Positions 24,523 through 33,888 are shown, numbered from the stretch's first letter. The stretch is 36,082 nt of DNA from Deltaproteobacteria bacterium ADurb.Bin151 (GCA_002070455.1 MWDG01000024.1:1-36082); one strand, 5' to 3'. Program-made: numbers and translations. The notes: generated by a model from the letters alone, not told the origin.

Positions 24523-25269
24523 ATGAAAAGAGAGATCGTCTGCATAATACCTTCGCGCTATGAATCGAGCCGTTTTCCGGGCAAACCCCTGGCTGATCTT
24601 TGCGGGAAACCCATGATTCAACATGTTTATGAACGCGTCGCCAGGGCAAAGGCTGTACCCTACGTTGCCGTGGCAACCGACGATGAGCGAATTTTAAACG
24701 CGGTAAAAAATTTCGGCGGCAATGCCGTCATGACCGCAAAAACGCACCGTTCGGGCACGGATAGAATATCCGAGGCCGTGAAAACCCTTCATCTTTCCGC
24801 GGACGCCATTGTCGTCAATATTCAGGGGGATCAGCCGATTTTTGAGCCGGTGCAGGTTGATGAGGTGATCGAACCTCTCCTAACAGACCAGTCCATTCAG
24901 ATGTCCACCCTGATTTATAAAATCATCCTCGATGCAGAGATCACTCATCCTCATGCGGTCAAGGTGGTTCTTGATCATCAAAATTTTGCCCTTTATTTTT
25001 CGAGGGCAACCATTCCGTATGTGCGTGACAAAAATCTGAAAGCCGATTATTACAAGCATCACGGCATTTACGCCTACCGCCGGGATTTTCTTGACACGTT
25101 CACAAAGCTCCGGGAGGGGAAACTCGAAAAACTGGAGGCCCTGGAACAATTGCGCGCACTGGAATACGGCTATAAAATCAAATGCGTCATCACGCCCCAC
25201 GACTCGGTCGAAGTGGATAACGAGCAGGAGCTGGAACGCGTGCGCCGGATTCTGACGGAAAGAAAATAA
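24523..25269 (+). CDS. kdsB: 3-deoxy-manno-octulosonate cytidylyltransferase
   Basis: The 248-residue enzyme activates Kdo as CMP-Kdo before transfer to lipid A. The nucleotide-binding start IPSRYESSRFPGKPLADLCG and a GKPMIQHVYERV block are diagnostic. Also visible are HRSGTDRISEAV, VVNIQGDQPIFEP (metal-binding Asp), and an HHGIYAYRRDFLDTF block followed by LEKLEALEQLRALEYGYKI. The length is normal. It follows hldD, and together the two imply a Gram-negative outer membrane with Kdo-heptose core. Confidence 0.96.
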   Translation: MKREIVCIIPSRYESSRFPGKPLADLCGKPMIQHVYERVARAKAVPYVAVATDDERILNAVKNFGGNAVMTAKTHRSGTDRISEAVKTLHLSADAIVVNIQGDQPIFEPVQVDEVIEPLLTDQSIQMSTLIYKIILDAEITHPHAVKVVLDHQNFALYFSRATIPYVRDKNLKADYYKHHGIYAYRRDFLDTFTKLREGKLEKLEALEQLRALEYGYKIKCVITPHDSVEVDNEQELERVRRILTERK

Positions 25270-25317
25270 TTTTGCATGAAAACAAAATGAAGCAGAATGG
25301 TTTCAGCATGAACATCT

Positions 25318-25620
25318 ATGAAAGACTCTCTGAAAATTCTTAATGATCAAACCGTTGAAAGTTCTTCAGGCTGGAAGGTCGAGATCCTTTCCACTGACTC
25401 GCTGATGTATTCCGAGGAAGGAAAAAGCGTCCTTTTGGAGATCGAGGAGCATAGGGATACAATCGGAGCGGATGTGGAGTGGACCATTTATGAGCCGCTG
25501 GCCTGGTGCTGGGACAGGCAAAAAGAGCATATCATTTCGCAAAAAGAGAGTTCTGAAATATTAAACCGGATCGAGCTGGCTTTCTGGATGCTGGACCTCA
25601 AAATCAAAGAAATTATCTGA
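25318..25620 (+). CDS. Hypothetical protein, 100 residues
   Basis: I do not recognise this protein. It is acidic and soluble, with no signal peptide and no cysteine pattern. A central WTIYEPLAWCWDRQKEH stretch is rich in tryptophan and is followed by an amphipathic C-terminal helix (ILNRIELAFWMLDLKIKEII). It begins 48 bases after kdsB and ends just before a hairpin, so it is likely the last gene of the hldD-kdsB transcript. The ATG lacks a clear ribosome-binding site, and the start is uncertain. Confidence 0.6.
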   Translation: MKDSLKILNDQTVESSSGWKVEILSTDSLMYSEEGKSVLLEIEEHRDTIGADVEWTIYEPLAWCWDRQKEHIISQKESSEILNRIELAFWMLDLKIKEII

Positions 25621-25624
25621 TTGT

Positions 25625-25654
25625 AAAAAAAACGGTCACGGCGGGCCGTGACCG
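25625..25654 (-). terminator. Rho-independent terminator of the ilv operon
   Basis: A perfect 9-bp stem (CGGTCACGG 25633-25641, CCGTGACCG 25646-25654) with a 4-base loop is followed, on the minus strand, by eight T bases. It lies 20 bases beyond the ilvD stop and between convergent genes. On the plus strand the T-run is missing, so it mainly serves the ilv transcript. Confidence 0.88.
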
Positions 25655-25674
25655 CTCATCTTCGCTGTTGCGCG

Positions 25675-27336
25675 TTAATCTTTAAACACCGCCCCTGTAG
25701 AAGCTGATGTTACCATTTTTGCATAGCGGGCCAGATAACCTGTTGTGATGGCGGGTGTCCAGGCTTTCAGCGATGTGCGCCGCTTCTCCAGCTCCGCATT
25801 GTCAACTTTCAGAGTCAGTTTCTTGGCCGGAATGTCGATGGCAATAATGTCGCCTTCTTTCACAAGCGCAATGGTTCCTCCCTCTGCCGCTTCCGGCGAG
25901 ATGTGCCCGATGGCCGCACCCTGTGTACCGCCGCTGAAACGTCCGTCGGTCAGAAGCGCCACGGATTTATCAAGCCCCATACCGACAATGGCGGAAGTCG
26001 GCGAAAGCATCTCCCGCATGCCCGGACCGCCCTTCGGGCCTTCGTAACGGATGACCACGATATCTCCCGGCTTGATTTTCCCTCCCAGGATTGCGGTGAT
26101 GGCTTTGTCTTCCGAATCAAACACACGGGCCCTGCCTTCGTTGACCTGCATGGCCTCTGCCACGGCGGACTGCTTGACCACTGCACCGTCCGGAGCCAGG
26201 TTGCCGCGTAAAACGGCAATGCCGCCCTGTTTGGAGTATGGTTTGGCAAGCGGACGGATGACTTCTTCGTTCAAGACACGGGCCGTTTTTAGATTGGCTG
26301 CAACGGTCTTTCCGTTTACCGTCATGGCTTTCTCGCTGATCACACCCAGTTTGCTGATCACTTTCATGACGGCCTGAATACCCCCTGCCGCGTCCAGATC
26401 CTCAATGTGATGAGGCCCGGCCGGGCTGAGTTTGCACAGATTCGGTGTTTTCTCACTGATCTTATTAAACAGGTCCAAATCCAGCTTGATACCGGCCTCA
26501 TGGGCAACTGCAGGAATATGCAGGACCGTGTTGGTGGAACAACCCAGTGCCATGTCGACAGCTATGGCATTTTTAAAGGCGGCGAGCGTTGCAATATCAC
26601 GCGGCCTCACGTTTTTCCTGAGCAGATCCATAATTTTCATGCCCGCCTGCTTTGCCAGACGATGCCGTGCGGCAAGAACCGCCGGTATTGTGCCGTGTCC
26701 GGGAAGTCCCAGTCCCAGCGCTTCGGTCACACAGTTCATGGAATTGGCCGTGTACATGCCGGAACAGGAACCGCAGCCGGGGCATGCACAGTCTTCCAAC
26801 TGCTGCAATTCGGAGGAGGTTATTTTTCTGGCTTTTACCGCGCCAACGCCTTCAAAAACCGAGATCAGGTCAACGGCCCTGCCCTGCAGCCTACCTGCCA
26901 GCATCGGTCCGCCGCTGATGAAAATAGACGGGATGTTCAGCCTGAGGGCAGCCATCAGCATTCCGGGAACAATCTTGTCGCAGTTGGGAATGAACACCAG
27001 CGCGTCAAAAGGATGGGCCGTCGCCATGATTTCAATGGAATCGGCAATCAATTCACGGCTGGCCAGCGAATATTTCATGCCCGCATGATTCATCGCAATG
27101 CCGTCACACACACCGATGACCGGAAATTCCACGGGCGTCCCCCCTGCCATGCGTATTCCCGCTTTTACATCCGCAGTAATCAGATCCAGGTGGATATGTC
27201 CCGGGATAATTTCGTTGGCTGAATTCACCACACCGATGATCGGCCTGGCAATTTCTTCATCCGTGTAGCCCATCGCCTTGAAAAGGGACCGGTGCGGTGC
27301 CCGCTCCAGTCCTTTTTTCATCAAATCGCTTCTCAT
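25675..27336 (-). CDS. ilvD: Dihydroxy-acid dehydratase
   Basis: The protein has 553 residues from ATG 27336, chosen because GGAGAAG lies upstream and the family normally begins MRSD; an in-frame ATG lies at 27354. It dehydrates 2,3-dihydroxy-isovalerate and 2,3-dihydroxy-3-methylvalerate to the keto acids of valine and isoleucine. The Fe-S cysteines are seen in [12 protein letters not shown] and [40 protein letters not shown] block and [20 protein letters not shown] near the C-terminus are family hallmarks. It is last in the ilvB-N-C-D operon, 77 bases after ilvC. Confidence 0.97.
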   Translation of the reverse strand: MRSDLMKKGLERAPHRSLFKAMGYTDEEIARPIIGVVNSANEIIPGHIHLDLITADVKAGIRMAGGTPVEFPVIGVCDGIAMNHAGMKYSLASRELIADSIEIMATAHPFDALVFIPNCDKIVPGMLMAALRLNIPSIFISGGPMLAGRLQGRAVDLISVFEGVGAVKARKITSSELQQLEDCACPGCGSCSGMYTANSMNCVTEALGLGLPGHGTIPAVLAARHRLAKQAGMKIMDLLRKNVRPRDIATLAAFKNAIAVDMALGCSTNTVLHIPAVAHEAGIKLDLDLFNKISEKTPNLCKLSPAGPHHIEDLDAAGGIQAVMKVISKLGVISEKAMTVNGKTVAANLKTARVLNEEVIRPLAKPYSKQGGIAVLRGNLAPDGAVVKQSAVAEAMQVNEGRARVFDSEDKAITAILGGKIKPGDIVVIRYEGPKGGPGMREMLSPTSAIVGMGLDKSVALLTDGRFSGGTQGAAIGHISPEAAEGGTIALVKEGDIIAIDIPAKKLTLKVDNAELEKRRTSLKAWTPAITTGYLARYAKMVTSASTGAVFKD

Positions 27337-27413
27337 GGTTGTCTTCTCCATCAATCCTAAATTAATAATTTAACGGGTTCGTAACAGCAGGTTGGCTTTT
27401 TACGAAGACGTTC

Positions 27414-28469
27414 CTATTTTTTTCGCTTTTCCGGTCTCAGTTCCCTAACGGCTGCACCCGCCTGCCACATCTCGGACTCGCGCATTTCTTTCAGTTCGGC
27501 ATTCAGTTTTTCCTTGTAATCCGGCGCACTGTTGACCCGCAGCACTACTTCGGTTTCCTTTCCGGTGGCAACGGAGTTATAGAGTTCCGTAAAAACCGGT
27601 TCAACGGCCTTGCGGAATTTGTGGCGCCAGTCGAGCGCGCCGCGCTGCGCAGTTGCCGAGCAGTTGGCATACATCCAGTCCATCCCGTTTTCACCAACCA
27701 GCCGGATCAGACTCTGTGTGAGTTCTTCAACCGTTTCATTGAAAGCTTCACTGGGAGTATGGCCGTGCTTGCGCAGTTCGGCATACTGAGCTTCCATCAT
27801 GCCTGCAAGCGCGCCCATCAGCACACCGCGTTCGCCGGTCAGGTCGCTGTATACTTCCATCTGGAAGGTGGTCGGAAAAAGAAATCCTGAACCAATGGCA
27901 ATCCCCAGGGCCAGGGTGCGCTCCATTGCGCGGCCGGTTGCATCCTGATGTACGGCAAAACTGGAGTTAATGCCGCTGCCGTCAATAAAATTGCGGCGTA
28001 CGCTGGTGCCCGATCCCTTGGGGGCAACCATGATCACATCGACAAAATCAGGTGGGATAACGCCTGTCTGTTCTTTGTAAACGATGGAAAAACCGTGTGA
28101 AAAGTACAGTGCATCACCCTTTTTCAGGTGGGCCTTGACTTTCGGCCACAAGAGCATCTGCGCCGCGTCGGATACCAGGTACTGAATGATGGTTGCTTTC
28201 TCCACTGCTTCTTCAATCGGGAAAAGGGTCTCACCGGGAACCCAGCCGTCGGAAATAGCTTTTTCCCAGTAGGGCTTGTCTTCGGGAGACTGCCCGATAA
28301 TCACGCTAATACCATTGTCTTTCATATTGAAAGCCTGCGCAGGTCCCTGAACTCCGTAGCCCAGAACCGCGATCACTTCATTTTTGAGGACGTCCTGCGC
28401 TTTTTTGACCGTGAATTCTTCCGCGGTCACCACATCTTCCATTGTGCCACCAAAATTGATTTTTGCCAT
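27414..28469 (-). CDS. ilvC: Ketol-acid reductoisomerase (class I, with unusual cofactor loop)
   Basis: The 351-residue enzyme isomerises and reduces acetolactate/acetohydroxybutyrate with NAD(P)H and Mg2+. The nucleotide site is VLGYGVQGPAQAFNMKDNG; later blocks include VAPKGSGTSVRRNF and a LTGERGVLMGALAGMMEAQY block with metal-binding acidic residues. The protein resembles the longer class I form known from Bacteroidetes. The beta2-alphaB loop reads IIGQSPEDKPYWEKA. It lacks the Arg that usually contacts the NADP phosphate and carries Glu and Asp instead, so NADH preference is conceivable. The start ATG follows GGGGG. It is third in the operon. Confidence 0.96.
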   Translation of the reverse strand: MAKINFGGTMEDVVTAEEFTVKKAQDVLKNEVIAVLGYGVQGPAQAFNMKDNGISVIIGQSPEDKPYWEKAISDGWVPGETLFPIEEAVEKATIIQYLVSDAAQMLLWPKVKAHLKKGDALYFSHGFSIVYKEQTGVIPPDFVDVIMVAPKGSGTSVRRNFIDGSGINSSFAVHQDATGRAMERTLALGIAIGSGFLFPTTFQMEVYSDLTGERGVLMGALAGMMEAQYAELRKHGHTPSEAFNETVEELTQSLIRLVGENGMDWMYANCSATAQRGALDWRHKFRKAVEPVFTELYNSVATGKETEVVLRVNSAPDYKEKLNAELKEMRESEMWQAGAAVRELRPEKRKK

Positions 28470-28523
28470 AAAACCCCCTGTTTCTTATGAATTGATTTTT
28501 TAGATTACATATCTTTATTTTTT

Positions 28524-29009
28524 TTAATCTTCCAGTGTCAGCGCAACCAGGCCGGTCCTGGTAATGTCCGCAATGCCCAGCGGCTCCAGACGCGCCAGCG
28601 AAAATTCGATTTGCCTTTTGTCCCCCGTGATTTCTATAATCAAATAGGTATCACCCGAAACAATTACTTTCCATTTGTTCGTGTCAATAGCATTTTTCAC
28701 AGGTTCTGCATTCTCGGCGGTCAGATTCAGCCGAACCAGCACCATTTCACGATGGACGGACTCAACATTGGTCAGATCATCGACGGAAATCACATCTACC
28801 AGCCTTTGCAGTTGATTCTCGATCCGGGTGATTGTCGCCTGGGAACCCGAAGTCGTCATCACAATTTTCGATATGTCGTTTTGCGTGGTTGTGTTCACGC
28901 AAAGGCTGTCAATGTTATAGCCTTTGCCGCCCAGCGTTCCGGCAACTCTTGCCAGCACATCCGGCTTATTGTGCACCAGAATAGAAATAATATGGTCCTT
29001 TTTCTCCAT
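28524..29009 (-). CDS. ilvN: Acetolactate synthase small (regulatory) subunit
   Basis: The protein has 161 residues from ATG 29009, with GGTGAGG nine bases upstream; a GTG at 29024 overlaps that site. An N-terminal ACT domain (about 3-75, HIISILVHNKPDVLARVAGT, then GGKGYNIDSLCV) binds valine for feedback inhibition, and a C-terminal ALS_ss_C domain completes the subunit. It activates IlvB and confers feedback control. The length matches the IlvH/IlvN group. It lies between ilvB and ilvC, 56 and 54 bases from each. Confidence 0.95.
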   Translation of the reverse strand: MEKKDHIISILVHNKPDVLARVAGTLGGKGYNIDSLCVNTTTQNDISKIVMTTSGSQATITRIENQLQRLVDVISVDDLTNVESVHREMVLVRLNLTAENAEPVKNAIDTNKWKVIVSGDTYLIIEITGDKRQIEFSLARLEPLGIADITRTGLVALTLED

Positions 29010-29065
29010 GTTATATAACCTCACCTTTATTTTTTAACTATAGACGGTTTCGTCAAAACCTAACG

Positions 29066-30769
29066 TTAATTGATCATTTCTCTCGATCCCAGGGTCATTT
29101 GATTGATCGACCCGCCCGGATGCACCATGGGATAAACACATTCATCCCGCGAGATGCGAAAATCCATCAGCACGGGTTTATCGGCTGCCAGTCCCTGCTT
29201 CAACACAGTCTCCACTTCGGCCGGTTTTGTCGCACGCAGGCCAATCACGCCAAAAGCTTCCGCCAGTTTTACAAAATCCGGCGCGTACGTCATGTCCGTG
29301 TGGGAATATCGCTTATTGTAAAACATTTCCTGCCACTGGCGCGGCATTCCAAGAAATTCGTTGTTCAATAAAACCACTTTCACGGCGATGTTATACTGGG
29401 CGGCAGTCGCAAGTTCCTGGATGTTCATCTGGATGCTTCCGTCGCCCGCAATCGCCACAACCTGTTTATCCGGAAATGCACATTTGACGCCGATGGCAGC
29501 GGGCAGACCAAATCCCATCGTACCCAGCCCGCCGGATGAAACGAAAGTGTTGGGCCGGTCAAAATGGAAAAACTGCGCCGTCCACATCTGATGCTGACCG
29601 ACATCCGTCGTAATCAGGGCATCACCTTTGGTCAGCTCCTGCAATTTTTCAATCACGTACTGCGGTTTAATGACTTCACCGTTCTTGCAGTAGTTCAACG
29701 GAACTTTTTCCCGCCATTCGGCAATTTCGCGAAGCCATTGGGCACGCAATCCGGCATCCTGTGTGTAGTGATGTTCCTCCAGAAAACGCAAAATATCCTT
29801 CAGTGTGGCCCTGGTGTCGCCGATAATCGGCAGGTCAACGGTAACATTCTTATTAATAGAAGAGGGATCAATATCAATTTGAACAATTTTGGCATTGGCG
29901 GCAAATGTTTCAATCGAACCGGTCACCCGATCGTCAAAGCGAACTCCTACGGCCAGCATGAAATCACAGTGGCTGACAGCCATGTTTGCGTAATAGGTGC
30001 CGTGCATCCCCAGCATTCCCAGCCATAAAGGATCAGTGCCCGGAAAAGACCCGAGACCCATCAGGGTCCCCGTGACGGGGATCTCGTATTTACGGGCCAG
30101 GAGAGTTAATTCTTCAGAAGCTTTCCCGAGAATTACCCCCCCTCCGGTCATAATCAGGGGCTTTTTCGCCGCATTAAGCATGTCAAATACATTTGCCATT
30201 TTTTTCGGCGCCGGTTTGTAAACCGCTTCATGATTACGAATTTTTATGTTTGTCGGATCATAATCATATTGTGCGGCCATGACATTTTTCGGCAGATCCA
30301 CAAGGACCGGACCCGGTCGTCCGGAACGGGCGATGTGAAAAGCTTCTTTAATCGTTGAAGCCAGTTCCTCAATATTGCGCACCAGGAAATTGTGCTTGGT
30401 GCAGGGACGGGTGATGCCGGTGATGTCGCACTCCTGAAACGCGTCGTTGCCGATAAGACCCGTCGGCACCTGCCCGGTAAATACCACCAGGGGGATGGAG
30501 TCCATGTTTGCCGTGGCAATGCCGGTAACCGTATTGGTAGCGCCGGGGCCGGATGTTACCAGGCAAACTCCAACTTTTCCGGTTGCGCGAGCGTAACCAT
30601 CGGCGGCATGCACCGCGCCCTGTTCGTGGCGAACCAGAATATGCCTGAGATTGCTTTCATAAAGCTGATCATAGAGATCCAGGACCGCCCCACCCGGATA
30701 GCCAAAAATAATGTCAACTTTTTCTTCTTCGAGCACTTTCAGAAAAATTTCCGTGCCTTTCAACTTCAT
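29066..30769 (-). CDS. ilvB: Acetolactate synthase large (catalytic) subunit
   Basis: The 567-residue ThDP enzyme condenses two pyruvates, or pyruvate with 2-oxobutyrate. It has the catalytic Glu in LVRHEQGAVHAADGYARATG near residue 50 and the ThDP/Mg motif GDGSIQMNIQELATAAQYN ending with LLNNEFLG. An FAD-type middle domain (VGVRFDDRVTGSIETFA) completes the acetohydroxyacid synthase pattern. The ATG is preceded by GGAGGAG at good spacing. It is the first structural gene after the attenuator leader. Confidence 0.97.
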   Translation of the reverse strand: MKLKGTEIFLKVLEEEKVDIIFGYPGGAVLDLYDQLYESNLRHILVRHEQGAVHAADGYARATGKVGVCLVTSGPGATNTVTGIATANMDSIPLVVFTGQVPTGLIGNDAFQECDITGITRPCTKHNFLVRNIEELASTIKEAFHIARSGRPGPVLVDLPKNVMAAQYDYDPTNIKIRNHEAVYKPAPKKMANVFDMLNAAKKPLIMTGGGVILGKASEELTLLARKYEIPVTGTLMGLGSFPGTDPLWLGMLGMHGTYYANMAVSHCDFMLAVGVRFDDRVTGSIETFAANAKIVQIDIDPSSINKNVTVDLPIIGDTRATLKDILRFLEEHHYTQDAGLRAQWLREIAEWREKVPLNYCKNGEVIKPQYVIEKLQELTKGDALITTDVGQHQMWTAQFFHFDRPNTFVSSGGLGTMGFGLPAAIGVKCAFPDKQVVAIAGDGSIQMNIQELATAAQYNIAVKVVLLNNEFLGMPRQWQEMFYNKRYSHTDMTYAPDFVKLAEAFGVIGLRATKPAEVETVLKQGLAADKPVLMDFRISRDECVYPMVHPGGSINQMTLGSREMIN

Positions 30770-30814
30770 CTTCTATGACTCCTCCATTGCCTTTGATCAA
30801 AAGCCCTAAAACTG

Positions 30815-30900
30815 AAAAAGCCGCCAGTTTCTTTAGGAAAAAGCGGCCTTGAATAGATACAGCAAAGCCGCGGACTTTTCGGGGCCCGCGGCTTGTATCT
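30815..30900 (-). promoter_or_regulatory. ilv attenuator: competing antiterminator/terminator hairpins
   Basis: On the minus strand AAGCCGCGG (30886-30894) pairs with CCGCGGCTT (30865-30873), extended by flanking GATACA/TGTATC. The downstream arm GCGGCTT can alternatively pair with AAGGCCGC (30843-30850, one bulged G), immediately followed by five T bases (30838-30842). A second stem (GCCGC 30843-30847 with GCGGC 30820-30824, inner TTTC/GAAA) is also followed by five T bases (30815-30819). Two mutually exclusive states downstream of a Leu/Val leader are the signature of transcription attenuation. The pairings were worked out by eye. Confidence 0.75.
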
Positions 30901-30906
30901 CTTTTC

Positions 30907-31011
30907 TTAACGATACAGAGCGGCAGACCCCATGGGTACGACTACTACGACGAGTAATCTTACAATGGCCTGATTCAAAATTCTGCCGCTGTCTAAATCT
31001 TTAAGAAACAT
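30907..31011 (-). CDS. ilv operon leader peptide (34 residues, Leu/Val-rich)
   Basis: This short ORF runs from ATG 31011 to a TAA at 30907 with a GGGAAG site six bases before the start. Its middle reads QAIVRLLVVVVVPM, with five consecutive valine codons preceded by two leucines and Ile-Val. This is the composition expected for a ribosome-stalling leader that senses branched-chain aminoacyl-tRNA, and it recalls the valine runs of the E. coli ilvB leader. A perfect 9-bp inverted repeat (30919-30927 and 30982-30990) brackets the control codons, forming the 1:2 hairpin. The product is regulatory, not functional by itself. It lies 137 bases upstream of ilvB. Confidence 0.85.
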   Translation of the reverse strand: MFLKDLDSGRILNQAIVRLLVVVVVPMGSAALYR

Positions 31012-31036
31012 AATTACTTCCCAATTTAATGTTTAT

Positions 31037-31065
31037 TCCTTAACGAAAAAAATGTCTGTTGTCAA
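31037..31065 (-). promoter_or_regulatory. Probable promoter of the ilv operon
   Basis: On the minus strand a perfect TTGACA (31060-31065) is followed after 17 bases by TAAGGA (31037-31042), a poor -10. Transcription would start about 25 bases before the leader-peptide ATG. Confidence 0.45.
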
Positions 31066-31092
31066 GAGGCATTCTTGATGGGTTTGATTTTT

Positions 31093-33114
31093 TTAACGGA
31101 ACAGTTCCTCGGTTTCTTCCGTCAGATTATCTTCCTTTTTCTCAGGCATGGCATTTTCCAGAAAGGTCTCATAGACTGCTTCCGATCCTGTGCCCTGCGT
31201 CGGCGCACCGGTTTGCTGATCGACCTTGACAAAAACAACGCCTTCCGGAACGGGAAATTCCTCCACCGGTTTGTCCTTCAGCACTTCTTCCATAAAATAG
31301 AGCCAGATCGGCGCTGCCGCGCGGCCACCGACTTCCTGTCTGCCCAAAGATCTTTCCTGATCAAAACCAACCCAGACACCGGCAATCAAAGACGGCGTAA
31401 ACCCGATAAACCATGCGTCTCGGGTATCGTTGGTTGTACCCGTCTTTCCGGCAACCGGCCGTCCGATGCTTTTCACTCTCTGGCCCGTACCACTTTCCAC
31501 GACTTCCTGCATGACATGGGTCGTGATGAAAGCGATGCGGGGATCAATGACCTGTTCCGGCTGCACCTTCGTTTCCTCAAAAACATTACCGGTGCGGTCA
31601 ACAATCTTCCGGATAAAGTAAGGTTTGACTTTCTTCCCCGCATTTCCCAGAACAGCGTAGGCACGAACCAGCTCCTGCAGGGTTACGCCCGATGACCCGA
31701 GCGCAAGGGAGAAATTCCTGACCAGTGGAGAGGTAATGCCCATGTTCGTGGCATACGACGTTGCGTAGTCAATACCGATATCCTGAAGGATCTTCACGGT
31801 TACAACATTGCGCGATTGCACAAGAGCCTTGCGCAGAGTAATAGGGCCCAGGAATTTTCCGTCAAAGTTCCTCGGTTTCCATACACCATCCTCCTGTGAC
31901 CGGTCTTCAAATACAATGGGAGAATCAACAACCCGGGTGGAAGGAGTCATACCCTTGTCAAAAGCCGCTGTATAGATCAGTGGTTTAAAGGCCGAACCCG
32001 GCTGGCGGCGCGACTGCGTCGTGCGGTTAAATTCGCTTTTTTCAAAATCGCGTCCGCCCACCATTGCGATAATGGCTCCCGTTTTGACATCCATGCAGTA
32101 AAGCGCCCCCTGCACAAGGCCTTTCTGGTACTTTTCCCGTTCCTCCATTTCGGTCAGACCTTTCATCAGCGCATCCCGGGCCGCCTTCTGTGCCGATGAA
32201 TCAAGGGTTGTGTATATCGACAACCCCTCTTTATAAAGAATGTCTGTCCCGTATTTTTCCTGCACGTAGCGGCGGACCATCTCAACAAAATGCCCGGCGA
32301 ATCTGTCTTTCGGAGCTGCCCGCTTCAGTTTCAGGGTGGCGGCCACGGCCGTGTCCATCTGTTCTCTGGTGATGAAACCCTCCGCCATCATGCGGTTCAG
32401 TACGTATGTCTGCCTCTGTTTCGCGCGGTCGAAATAAAAAAACGGTGAATACGTGGTGGGGGCTTTCGGCAAACCCGCCAGCATCGCCGCCTCCGGCAAA
32501 GTCAGGTCCTTCGTGCTCTTGCCAAAATAACCGATCGATGCCGATTCGATGCCATAGGTTCCGTGCCCCATGTAAATCTGGTTAAGATACAGATAGAGGA
32601 TTTCATCTTTTGTCAGATATCGGTCAATACGATAAGAAAGCACGGCTTCTTTGAACTTTCGAATGTACTTTCTTTCGGGCGTCAGGTACATCATTTTGGC
32701 CACCTGCTGAGTGATGGTACTGCCGCCCTGAACAATTTTACCCGCTTCCACATTTTTGAACATGGCACGGAAAATACTAACCGGATCGAATCCCTTATGC
32801 TGATAAAAGCGGGAATCTTCGGCCGCGACGAAAGCATACTTGACCAGGTCCGGAACTTCCGAAATCGGAATGATTTTTCTGTCTTCTAAAAAGAATTCCT
32901 CCAATAGCTCATCATTTGCGTCATACACGCGGGAAGCAATGCTCGGCCGGTAATCCTTTAATGCATCAATACCCGGAAGGTCCCTGGTCAACGCGTAATA
33001 GGCCGTCAGCCCGCTGATCGTCACCAGTAAAATCAGCAGGAATAGCACAAACAATATTTTAACAAAGATCAGCAGCTTGCTTGATTTCTTTTTCTTTCTT
33101 TTGTGCTCAGACAT
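31093..33114 (-). CDS. Penicillin-binding protein 1A (bifunctional class A PBP)
   Basis: The 673-residue protein polymerises and cross-links peptidoglycan in the periplasm. A basic start (HKRKKKKSS) and one TM helix (ILFVLFLLILLVTISGL) anchor it. The glycosyltransferase domain has the catalytic Glu99 in AAEDSRFYQHKG and GGSTITQQVAK. The transpeptidase domain has Ser374-x-x-Lys377 in QPGSAFKP, Ser-Arg-Asn at 434-436 and Lys-Thr-Gly-Thr at 557-560. It is shorter than E. coli PBP1A (850 residues) and lacks its ODD-like insert. The C-terminal tail is acidic. It is the last gene of a tatA-tatC-PBP set, 30 bases after tatC. Confidence 0.95.
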   Translation of the reverse strand: MSEHKRKKKKSSKLLIFVKILFVLFLLILLVTISGLTAYYALTRDLPGIDALKDYRPSIASRVYDANDELLEEFFLEDRKIIPISEVPDLVKYAFVAAEDSRFYQHKGFDPVSIFRAMFKNVEAGKIVQGGSTITQQVAKMMYLTPERKYIRKFKEAVLSYRIDRYLTKDEILYLYLNQIYMGHGTYGIESASIGYFGKSTKDLTLPEAAMLAGLPKAPTTYSPFFYFDRAKQRQTYVLNRMMAEGFITREQMDTAVAATLKLKRAAPKDRFAGHFVEMVRRYVQEKYGTDILYKEGLSIYTTLDSSAQKAARDALMKGLTEMEEREKYQKGLVQGALYCMDVKTGAIIAMVGGRDFEKSEFNRTTQSRRQPGSAFKPLIYTAAFDKGMTPSTRVVDSPIVFEDRSQEDGVWKPRNFDGKFLGPITLRKALVQSRNVVTVKILQDIGIDYATSYATNMGITSPLVRNFSLALGSSGVTLQELVRAYAVLGNAGKKVKPYFIRKIVDRTGNVFEETKVQPEQVIDPRIAFITTHVMQEVVESGTGQRVKSIGRPVAGKTGTTNDTRDAWFIGFTPSLIAGVWVGFDQERSLGRQEVGGRAAAPIWLYFMEEVLKDKPVEEFPVPEGVVFVKVDQQTGAPTQGTGSEAVYETFLENAMPEKKEDNLTEETEELFR

Positions 33115-33144
33115 GTCCCAATCCCGGCCCCTCTCCTTCCGGCT

Positions 33145-33888
33145 TTATGCGGATGCCTCTTTTTTCCGGCCTGCAAACTTTGCAACAAATATACTCACTT
33201 CATACAGAAACAGCAAGGGAATCGCCATCAACATTTGGCTTAATGCATCCGGAGAAGGCGTAAGAATCGCGGCGGCTATAAACATTAATAAAATAGCGTA
33301 CTTCCTGTTTTGGGAAAGCATCTTGTCGGTCACGATCCCCAGCTTTGCTAAAAAGAAGATCAAAACCGGCAATTGGAAGGACAAACCGAAACCCAGAAGA
33401 AACTTAATAAAAAGACCGATGTATTCATTGAAAGAGATCATTGCCTGCAGGTATTGATTATTGAAACTGACAAAAAAACGAAACGCCGGGGGCAGGACAA
33501 CAAAATAACCGAAAATGACACCGCTCAAAAAAAGGATGGTGGAAGACAGAACGAACGGCACCACATACTTTTTTTCCTGTGGAAGCAGCGCCGGCGAAAT
33601 AAACTTCCATACCTGGAAAAAAATGAAAGGACTGGTCAGGATCAGGGAAGAAAAAAATGCGACTTTCATATATGTGAAAAAAGCCTGGGTCAATCCGGTG
33701 TAAATCAGATAGCTGTTTTTGGGGAGAGCTTCGACCAAAGGCTTGGTAATGACGGCAAACAGCGTATCTTTAAAATAGTAGCAGACCAGGAAACCGACTC
33801 CCAGCGCAATCAGAGCGTTTGTCAGTCTTTTGCGCAATTCTATCAAGTGTTCGGTCAAAGACATTTTGGCATCTTCGTTCGTTTCCAT
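33145..33888 (-). CDS. tatC: Sec-independent protein translocase TatC
   Basis: This 247-residue polytopic membrane protein is the Tat receptor core. The N-terminal LTEHLIELRKRLTNAL is the signature that recognises the twin-arginine signal. Six hydrophobic segments follow, with PFIFFQVWKFISPAL in the periplasmic/TM2 area and FGLSFQLPVLIFFLAKLGI in TM4. The tail is short and basic. It lies 46 bases downstream of tatA. The system would export folded Fe-S and other cofactor proteins, fitting a redox-rich anaerobe. Confidence 0.96.
   Translation of the reverse strand: METNEDAKMSLTEHLIELRKRLTNALIALGVGFLVCYYFKDTLFAVITKPLVEALPKNSYLIYTGLTQAFFTYMKVAFFSSLILTSPFIFFQVWKFISPALLPQEKKYVVPFVLSSTILFLSGVIFGYFVVLPPAFRFFVSFNNQYLQAMISFNEYIGLFIKFLLGFGLSFQLPVLIFFLAKLGIVTDKMLSQNRKYAILLMFIAAAILTPSPDALSQMLMAIPLLFLYEVSIFVAKFAGRKKEASA

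Noticed and set aside
26407..27222. 271-codon and overlapping 218-codon open frames on the plus strand
   Set aside because: Both are antisense to ilvD, whose conserved cysteine motifs are unmistakable.
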